From: Oscillospiraceae bacterium
Lineage (GTDB): Bacteria; Bacillota; Clostridia; Oscillospirales; Ruminococcaceae
Length of the DNA stretch: 11,144 nt
Direction: 5' to 3'
Assembly (NCBI GenBank): GCA_031281115.1
Contig: JAITFV010000235.1
Coordinates: 1-11,144, forward strand
Part shown: piece after piece, positions 7,160 through 11,144 of the stretch
Position numbering within the stretch: the first letter of the stretch is position 1
Layout of the letters: each line of letters starts with the position of its first letter
Notes under the pieces: generated by a model
Seen by the model: the letters and a program-made list of their open reading frames with translations, nothing else
The model's database searches: none
Told to the model about the DNA's origin: nothing
Made by a program: the position numbers and the translations under genes

Positions 7160-7378
7160 CTAATTAATCTCCGGCTTATCCGTTCGCCCGACAAGATAAT
7201 CTATCGACACGTTAAAATAATCGGCAAGTTTGATAAGTGTATCATTATATGGCTTTCTAACGCCTAACTCATAATTCTGTATACCGCTTTCGCTTGCGTT
7301 AATTTTTTCAGCAAGCTGTTTTTGTGTTAAGTTTTTTGCTTTTCTTAATTCTTTAATTTTTTCGCTAAAAACATACAT
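7160..7378 (-). CDS. Small XRE/Cro-C1-family HTH transcriptional regulator
   Basis: A 72-residue, single-domain DNA-binding protein. The helix-turn-helix covers about residues 4-58: FSEKIKELRKAKNLTQKQLA, then the recognition region INASESGIQNYELGVRKP and the closing LADYFNVSIDYLVGRTD. This is the typical five-helix HTH_3 (Cro/C1) fold without a sensor domain. The ATG at 7378 lies 7 bases behind GGAG; an in-frame ATG at 7420 lacks a ribosome site and lies in the divergent promoter region. The gene faces away from the 84-residue protein gene, and the 105 bp between them contain a large imperfect palindrome around the latter's promoter. By analogy with such pairs it probably represses its neighbour and perhaps itself; this is inference. 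Confidence 0.85.
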   Translation of the reverse strand: MYVFSEKIKELRKAKNLTQKQLAEKINASESGIQNYELGVRKPYNDTLIKLADYFNVSIDYLVGRTDKPEIN

Positions 7379-7409
7379 ATAAAATCTCCAAAAAATTTTA
7401 ACAATCCCC

Positions 7410-7438
7410 TTGACACCCATGTTTGACTGTGATATAAT
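7410..7438 (+). promoter_or_regulatory. Consensus sigma-A promoter of the 84-residue protein gene
   Basis: TTGACA (7410-7415), 17 bases, TATAAT (7433-7438): both hexamers and the spacing are ideal. Transcription would start near 7445, giving a ~40-base leader. A perfect promoter embedded in an operator-like palindrome suggests tight repression. Confidence 0.9.
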
Positions 7439-7464
7439 TAAAACACAGACACTTATAGGTGTTA
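7411..7464. promoter_or_regulatory. Nested imperfect palindrome, likely operator of the XRE regulator
   Basis: Centred between 7437 and 7438, on the edge of the -10 box. Pairing base by base gives 19 complementary pairs of 27. The inner arms are TGACTGTG (7424-7431) and CACAGACA (7444-7451), 7 of 8 matched. The outer arms are TGACACC (7411-7417) and GGTGTTA (7458-7464), 6 of 7 matched. The left half also holds a direct repeat of TTGAC, 13 bases apart (7410 and 7423). The arrangement suggests two nested dimer sites, occluding both -35 and -10. Confidence 0.65.
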
Positions 7465-7483
7465 CACGAAAGGAATTTTTACC

Positions 7484-7738
7484 ATGAAAGACTTAATAGA
7501 AGAACTTTCTTACATTGTTGACGACAAGCCGATTAAAAGCGATGCGTTCAGTAAAATGTGCGACATTGAGGATATATTAACCGAAAAGCTAATAGGTGAC
7601 GATAAAAAGATTTTTCTTGATTTTGTCAAGGCTCGCGACCAAGCTGCTCGGGAATACTCCGTTGTTGATTTTAAACGCGGATTTGAAGCGGGCTTTTGGT
7701 TTAAGCAAGAGCTGTCGGCTAATGATGAAACAGCCTGA
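7484..7738 (+). CDS. Small uncharacterised acidic protein (84 aa), possibly DUF6809-like
   Basis: Function not recognised. The 84-residue protein is charged, probably all helical, and has no signal peptide or membrane segment. It begins MKDLIEELSYIVDD and has a central helix with DDKKIFLDFVKARDQAA, then a C-terminal FKRGFEAGFWFKQEL. The pattern of an N-terminal IEEL-Y motif, a Leu/Glu-rich middle and a closing GF..G..L-type helix recalls the small Clostridia proteins filed as DUF6809; this is memory of a pattern, not a search. Support for a real gene is good: an ideal promoter, GAAAGGA 9 bases before the ATG, and a divergent XRE regulator. Its 3' end overlaps the convergent AICAR transformylase gene by 20 bp. 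Confidence 0.8.
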   Translation: MKDLIEELSYIVDDKPIKSDAFSKMCDIEDILTEKLIGDDKKIFLDFVKARDQAAREYSVVDFKRGFEAGFWFKQELSANDETA

Positions 7739-8666
7739 TTCCTGTAAACGCCATCGCCATGCCGTATTTATTGCAAGCCTCAATGACCTCGTCATCGCGA
7801 ATAGACCCGCCCGGCTGTGCAATATATTTTACGCCGCTTTTCGCCAATCTCTCAATATTGTCAGCGAAAGGGAAAAACGCATCCGAGGCAACTGCTAAAT
7901 TTTCCTGTTTCAATTTCATTCGTTCAAACCACTCGTCGGTTTTGTCTCCCGCTAAGCGGGTGCAGGCGATTCTCGACTGCTGCCCCGCGCCGATTCCTAT
8001 TGCCTGCCCGTCATAAGCATACGCGACCGAATTGCTCTGCGTATATTTAAGCGTAATCAGCGCAATTAACAAATTGATTTTCGCGCTGTCAGGAATATTC
8101 TTGTTCGCAGTTACAACATTCTGCAAAAGTGTGCTGTTTATTTCAAGTTCGTTGCGTCCCTGTTCAAACGTGATTCCGTAAATATGGCGGCGTTCAATCG
8201 GAGCGGGAATATAGCCCGGGTCAATTTTAATTACATTATAACTGCCCTTACGTTTAGATTTTAGAATCTCTAATGCTTCCGGCTCATAATCAGGCGCAAT
8301 TACGCCGTCTGAAACATAAGTTTTGATGTAGTTTGCAGTTTCTGCATCGCACTTATCGGACAGCGCAATAAAGTCGCCGTAACTTGACACAGGGTCGGCG
8401 TCCCGCGCTTTGCTGTAGGCTTCGAGGAGCGTGGCGCCTATAGCTGCGCCTGCCGGCGAAACATGCTTGAAAGACGCAGCGGCAACCTTTCCTGTCGCGG
8501 CTTTCAGCTCTTTTACAAGTTGCCAGCCGTTCAGCGCGTCCATAAAATTAATATACCCCGGCTTGCCGTTAAGTATTTCAAGCGGCAGAGCTGCGCCTGC
8601 GTCCATAAATATCCGCGAGGGTTTCTGATTGGGATTGCAGCCGTATTTGAGTTCAAGTTCTTGCAT
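7719..8666 (-). CDS. purH: Stand-alone AICAR transformylase (PurH C-terminal domain type)
   Basis: Step 9 of IMP synthesis: transfers a formyl group from 10-formyl-tetrahydrofolate to AICAR (EC 2.1.2.3). The N-terminal cyclohydrolase domain of bifunctional PurH is absent; purO in the same cluster supplies that activity. Motifs: KYGCNPNQKP (7-16), FKHVSPAGAA (66-75, catalytic K67-H68), KYTQSNSV (207-214), GIGAGQQSR (224-232), SDAFFPF (261-267), and AQPGGSIRDDEVI with the terminal FTGIRLFHH. At 315 residues it is shorter than the roughly 390 I recall for clostridial stand-alone enzymes. It lacks sequence after residue 75 and a ~60-residue segment between RLAGDKTDEW and SDAFFPF, giving PurH-like spacing there. 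All conserved motifs remain in one frame, so it is probably a compact active variant. The ATG is 7 bases behind AAGGAG, which overlaps the preceding gene's TAA. Confidence 0.93.
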   Translation of the reverse strand: MQELELKYGCNPNQKPSRIFMDAGAALPLEILNGKPGYINFMDALNGWQLVKELKAATGKVAAASFKHVSPAGAAIGATLLEAYSKARDADPVSSYGDFIALSDKCDAETANYIKTYVSDGVIAPDYEPEALEILKSKRKGSYNVIKIDPGYIPAPIERRHIYGITFEQGRNELEINSTLLQNVVTANKNIPDSAKINLLIALITLKYTQSNSVAYAYDGQAIGIGAGQQSRIACTRLAGDKTDEWFERMKLKQENLAVASDAFFPFADNIERLAKSGVKYIAQPGGSIRDDEVIEACNKYGMAMAFTGIRLFHH

Positions 8667-8677
8667 TGTTTTGCTCC

Positions 8678-9154
8678 TTAAAATTTATATACCATCTCAT
8701 TTTCATCAGTTTTAAATCCAAATTTTTCATACACCGCCCGCCCCATATCGGTTGCCCAAAGATTGATTACTTTAACACCCCTTGTCTTCGCTTCCTCAAT
8801 TTGGAGCCGCACGAGTTCGGTCGCAATGCCTTTTTTGCGATATTCGGGGAGGGTGTACATATTGGCGATTACGGCTTTTCTGCCGTCCAAAGCTACGAGA
8901 CCCGGCAAATGCCGCCAGAACATAATCCCGCTTGTAGCCACGATTTTACCCGTTTCGGAATCCTCAGCAATAAATACAACAAGCGAGCCGTCGAGCAGTC
9001 CGTTTGTAAAATAATCCGCGTTGGTAATGCGCAGAATTGCATTTGTTTCATTTGAAACCTCTGTTCCTCTTGACTCATCGTTGATGAATTCAAGCCGCAG
9101 CCGCACAAGCTCGGGAACATCGTCTGTAACTGCTTTTCTGTAGTTAATTGCCAT
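8678..9154 (-). CDS. GNAT-family N-acetyltransferase
   Basis: A 158-residue cytosolic acyltransferase with the acetyl-CoA-binding fold. Acetyl-CoA-binding motif A is at 98-125: ANMYTLPEYRKKGIATELV, with the pyrophosphate-binding R/K-x-x-G-x-A as RKKGIA (106-111). Motif B follows as ATDMGRAVYEKFGF (134-147), ending in a beta strand with MVYKF. The substrate cannot be read from the sequence. Its start overlaps the end of purO by 11 bases and its own ribosome site is weak and distant (AGGA about 14 bases away), so translation is probably coupled to purO. The stop lies 11 bases before the AICAR transformylase ATG. Its place between two purine genes is probably chance operon membership; a role in purine metabolism is not shown. 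Confidence 0.88.
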   Translation of the reverse strand: MAINYRKAVTDDVPELVRLRLEFINDESRGTEVSNETNAILRITNADYFTNGLLDGSLVVFIAEDSETGKIVATSGIMFWRHLPGLVALDGRKAVIANMYTLPEYRKKGIATELVRLQIEEAKTRGVKVINLWATDMGRAVYEKFGFKTDENEMVYKF

Positions 9155-9845
9155 GTTTGTTTACAATCCTGCTTTCATAATTTCCAGTTTCGAGGTCGAT
9201 AAATCTTGTCCATAAAGAAACTTTATTTTCCGCATTGAGCGCGTTCCAGATTGAATCCGTAAACTCGTCAATGCTACCTTTAATTTCAACCGCAACAGGT
9301 TCACCCTCAAAGCTCGGCAGCGGCTCGCTGTCAAATTTATAAGTGTGTATAAATCTCCCGAATCCCGCAGCCGGATTATTATACGCGAAGTTATATCGCA
9401 GGCAGCTTTCGCCGTCTTTTTTAAGAATCGACAGCGCATAATTAAAATTGCTTTCCGCAAAGTGCAGAATCCCTGAAATGCGCGGCGTGAAATTCGGCGC
9501 GTCCGGCTCATATTCCCGGGTGCGAAGCGCCTGCTCAAACGTTTGCTGCCGGTCCATTAAAGCGCAAATCGTGTCGGTTTGGTCGCCGTTGGTGATTACG
9601 AGTTTGCTCCCCATGACCCGCACCGCATTGTAAATCACAAGGCTCGGGTCACTCATTTTCGCCTCGTCAAAGGCGGCGGTTTTGATTCCCTCGCCGTTTT
9701 CTTTAAACACGCGGTTACGGGAATTCTCGCTTCTGCCCATGATAAAATACGCAGCAACAGCGTTTGCGCCGTCTGCGCTTTTGCCTGTAATAATCCCGCG
9801 CCCGGGGTAGGCGTTTGATTTTAAAAGCTCGTTTAATTTTTGCAC
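9144..9845 (-). CDS. purO: IMP cyclohydrolase, PurO type
   Basis: Last step of de novo IMP synthesis: ring closure of formyl-AICAR to IMP (EC 3.5.4.10). The 233-residue protein belongs to the PurO-like family (archaeal PurO and clostridial relatives), which is unrelated to the PurH cyclohydrolase domain. Recognisable parts are the N-terminal YPGRGIITGKSADG (13-26), AAYFIMGRSENSRNRVF (31-47), VIYNAVRVMG, and ITNGDQTDTI. Start: GTG at 9845, 7 bases behind a strong AAAGGAG; there is no upstream ATG with a ribosome site. It is followed by an overlapping GNAT gene and then AICAR transformylase, which makes its substrate, so the pair replaces bifunctional PurH. A -10 box lies just upstream. Confidence 0.92.
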   Translation of the reverse strand: MQKLNELLKSNAYPGRGIITGKSADGANAVAAYFIMGRSENSRNRVFKENGEGIKTAAFDEAKMSDPSLVIYNAVRVMGSKLVITNGDQTDTICALMDRQQTFEQALRTREYEPDAPNFTPRISGILHFAESNFNYALSILKKDGESCLRYNFAYNNPAAGFGRFIHTYKFDSEPLPSFEGEPVAVEIKGSIDEFTDSIWNALNAENKVSLWTRFIDLETGNYESRIVNKHGN

Positions 9846-9867
9846 AACTTTGCTCCTTTCAAGTTCA

Positions 9868-9873
9868 ATTATA
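9868..9873 (-). promoter_or_regulatory. Probable -10 box upstream of purO
   Basis: Consensus TATAAT on the minus strand, placing the transcription start near 9861, immediately before the AAAGGAG ribosome site. No recognisable -35 hexamer. It suggests purO can be transcribed apart from the upstream lipoprotein gene. No purine-type riboswitch or PurR-box-like repeat is visible. Confidence 0.4.
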
Positions 9874-9884
9874 TACTCGATTAA

Positions 9885-9907
9885 TTTAAAATTCTATATA
9901 TTTTAAA
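9885..9907. other. AT-only inverted repeat between the lipoprotein gene and purO
   Basis: TTTAAAAT (9885-9892) and ATTTTAAA (9900-9907) are exact complements around 7 bases. It lies 10 bases past the lipoprotein stop. An all-AT 8-bp stem would be a weak terminator; a protein-binding site at the purO promoter is an equally good guess. Confidence 0.35.
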
Positions 9908-9916
9908 GTTAAAGGA

Positions 9917-10477
9917 CTATACCTTGATTAATACGGCGTTAGACGTCATTCGGTTTGATATGTTTTCAAGTTCGGGATTACGGGTTAAAACGAACACGTA
10001 CTCATACAGCATGGTGTCGCCGTCAATCGTCAGGGTTATAAAGTGCTGCTCCTGCGAAATGCTGTCATCGGGAGCAAAAGTCTGCATCGGCTCCGTAAAA
10101 GCGGTAATGACATCGTCTGAATATTTTATATCGAAAAAAGCAATATGCACGCTCCCGTCAACGCTGATTGTATCAGCCGAATAATTTAATCTGACATTTG
10201 TATTGCCGTCTGTGTATGTTACTATGTCTTCATTAATACCTGCAACCGTGTCAGCACCGTCATTTTCGCCCTCTTCCGTAAATGGTCGGTGATGTCCGTT
10301 ATCATGCTGCTCGATTTCCTCTGCTATTGTTTCCTGCGGCGATTTTTCTTCTTCCTGCGGAATTATCGGCGTTGCGCGTGTGTTGCTTTCATTTGCAGTT
10401 TGACCGCCGCAAGCCGCAAAAGTCAGCGATATAACAGAAGCTAAAACAATTGCGAGAGTTTTTGCTGTGTTTTTCAT
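9917..10477 (-). CDS. Putative lipoprotein of unknown function
   Basis: Not recognised as a known family. The 186-residue product has a lipoprotein signal peptide (KNTAK, a hydrophobic core, then LTFAAC) with the acylated cysteine at C23, so it should be anchored outside the membrane. Residues 24-85 are a low-complexity Glu/Asn/Thr/Pro-rich linker with a short His patch (EQHDNGHHRP). The C-terminal ~100 residues look like a beta-rich globular domain (VRLNYSADTISVDGSVHIAF, then FITLTIDGDTMLYEYVFVLT). Start: ATG at 10477, 13 bases behind GAGGAAAGG and overlapped by a mini-ORF; the frame is open upstream to a TTG at 10537 but that part lies in the dispersed repeat and would spoil the signal peptide. 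It sits 62 bases after purN, between purine genes, with no obvious link to the pathway. Confidence 0.8.
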   Translation of the reverse strand: MKNTAKTLAIVLASVISLTFAACGGQTANESNTRATPIIPQEEEKSPQETIAEEIEQHDNGHHRPFTEEGENDGADTVAGINEDIVTYTDGNTNVRLNYSADTISVDGSVHIAFFDIKYSDDVITAFTEPMQTFAPDDSISQEQHFITLTIDGDTMLYEYVFVLTRNPELENISNRMTSNAVLIKV

Positions 10478-10499
10478 TTTTTTACCATGCCCTTTCCTC
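10474..10499 (-). promoter_or_regulatory. Ribosome binding site with a 5-codon mini-ORF overlapping the lipoprotein start
   Basis: GAGGAAAGG (10499-10491), then ATG GTA AAA AAA TGA (10488-10474), whose stop overlaps the lipoprotein ATG (10477-10475). The layout and peptide (MVKK) nearly equal those in front of cellobiose phosphorylase (MVKI). Confidence 0.4.
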
Positions 10500-10570
10500 A
10501 CCGATGTGCAATGAAAACGTCGTTTCACCCGATTCAACGTTATTTGTTTTCAAACTTGCTTGCCCTCTCA
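10491..10570 (-). repeat. Dispersed ~80-bp repeat, copy B
   Basis: Aligns without gaps to 11-90 (57 of 80 identical by eye). This copy includes the last nine codons and stop of purN and the purN-lipoprotein gap. Because the matching sequence in copy A is non-coding, the end of purN may have been supplied by the repeat. Confidence 0.6.
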
Positions 10571-11136
10571 ATAAGCAGCTTCACCGCTTTAGGTAATATT
10601 TCCCGTTCAACCTCCATAATGCGCGCCTGCAGTGTTTCGGGGGTGTCGCTGTCTTTAACTTCGGCAGCCTTTTGCAGTATAATCTCGCCGCCGTCACAGA
10701 TTTCATTGACGAAATGCACCGTCGCGCCGGAAAGTTTTACGCCTCTATTGAGCGCTGCTTCATGCACTTTCAGTCCGTAAAAGCCCTCACCGCCGAATGA
10801 GGGCAGCAATGACGGGTGAACATTTATCATCTTATTCGGGAATGCTTTTACAACGCACTCGTCTAAAATAACCATGAATCCCGCATAAATTACTAAATCA
10901 ATTTCATGCTCGCGCAGCAGATTTAAAATTTCCATGCTGAAATCTTTGCGGCTCGGCTTGAAATCCGTCCATTCGACAACAGCGGTTTTGATGTTATTAT
11001 TCTCAGCGCGGGTTAAAGCATACGCATCGGCTTTAGATGAAATCACAAGGCTGATTTTACCGTTTGGAATATCCACGTCAATCAAAGCCTGTAAATTCGT
11101 GCCGCCGCCGGAAACAAGGACTGCTATGTTTTTCAT
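10540..11136 (-). CDS. purN: Phosphoribosylglycinamide formyltransferase (GAR transformylase)
   Basis: Step 3 of IMP synthesis: formylates glycinamide ribonucleotide using 10-formyl-tetrahydrofolate (EC 2.1.2.2), in the cytosol. The 198-residue protein has the substrate phosphate loop VSGGGTNLQAL (8-18), the folate/catalytic segment INVHPSLLPSFGG (104-116, catalytic N105 and H107) and the catalytic Asp in CDGGEII (D148). The catalytic triad is thus intact. The C-terminus stops at RASKFENK, inside the dispersed repeat, instead of the GxxV-type tail common in the family. Only eight bases lie upstream in the window, so the ribosome site and any upstream purine genes are not visible; the MKNIAVLVSGGG start fits the family. 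Confidence 0.96.
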   Translation of the reverse strand: MKNIAVLVSGGGTNLQALIDVDIPNGKISLVISSKADAYALTRAENNNIKTAVVEWTDFKPSRKDFSMEILNLLREHEIDLVIYAGFMVILDECVVKAFPNKMINVHPSLLPSFGGEGFYGLKVHEAALNRGVKLSGATVHFVNEICDGGEIILQKAAEVKDSDTPETLQARIMEVEREILPKAVKLLIERASKFENK

Positions 11137-11144
11137 ATCAGCAC

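Noticed and set aside
7160..7738. XRE gene and 84-residue gene as a toxin-antitoxin pair
   Set aside because: The genes are divergent rather than co-transcribed, and the small protein shows no toxin fold or catalytic motif I can recognise.
7719..8666. AICAR transformylase as a frameshifted or truncated pseudogene
   Set aside because: The missing segments fall between motifs, the frame stays intact, and the protein keeps all conserved motifs through the expected FHH terminus.
9846..9916. Purine riboswitch or similar RNA leader before purO
   Set aside because: Only about 70 bases, no conserved riboswitch core, and the likely transcript leader is under 20 bases.
1..11144. CRISPR array, tRNA/rRNA, insertion sequence or prophage
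   Set aside because: No regularly spaced repeats, no tRNA or rRNA sequence, and no transposase, integrase or phage protein among the translations.

Overview
The window looks like chromosomal DNA of a low-to-middle GC Clostridia-type Firmicute, most likely a gut or anaerobic member of the Oscillospiraceae/Ruminococcaceae kind. Reasons: Gram-positive-type AAGGAG ribosome binding sites, sigma-A consensus promoters, lipoprotein signal peptides, an HrcA/CIRCE heat-shock element, a cellobiose phosphorylase closely resembling the clostridial enzymes, and split purH-type purine genes (separate AICAR transformylase and PurO-type IMP cyclohydrolase), a combination common in that group. This taxonomic call is inference from protein recall, not a search.

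Layout. 1-118: intergenic DNA with copy A of an ~80-bp repeat. 119-1348 (-): BaiN/HI0933-family flavoprotein. 1355-1402: a perfect 48-bp inverted repeat carrying two back-to-back sigma-A promoters. 1456-3954 (+): GH94 cellobiose phosphorylase. 3955-4114: convergent terminator region plus a long hairpin. 4115-6040 (-): HtpG (Hsp90) with a perfect CIRCE operator at its promoter, flanked at both ends by an exact 22-bp repeat. 6157-7014 (-): secreted cyclophilin lipoprotein. 7015-7159: repeat-rich intergenic DNA. 7160-7378 (-) and 7484-7738 (+): a divergent pair of a small XRE regulator and a small uncharacterised protein, sharing a promoter that sits inside a large nested palindrome. 7719-11136 (-): purine cluster purN, a lipoprotein of unknown function, purO, a GNAT acetyltransferase, and AICAR transformylase.

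How the genes work together. PurN (step 3), AICAR transformylase (step 9) and PurO (step 10) are steps of de novo IMP synthesis; PurN and the AICAR transformylase both use 10-formyl-tetrahydrofolate. purO, the GNAT gene and the transformylase gene overlap or nearly touch and are probably one transcript. purN and the lipoprotein gene lie just upstream on the same strand, but purO seems to have a promoter of its own. Cellobiose phosphorylase gives energy-saving cytosolic cleavage of imported cellobiose. HtpG and the cyclophilin are both folding factors, but HtpG is cytosolic and the cyclophilin is extracytoplasmic.

I found no CRISPR array, RNA gene, insertion sequence or phage gene, and no clearly new multi-gene system. 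The most interesting signals are regulatory: the symmetrical bidirectional promoter with a likely leaderless flavoprotein mRNA, the nested operator at the XRE/84-aa pair, the CIRCE-controlled htpG with its flanking repeats and TTG start, and a dispersed repeat that forms the 3' end of purN.
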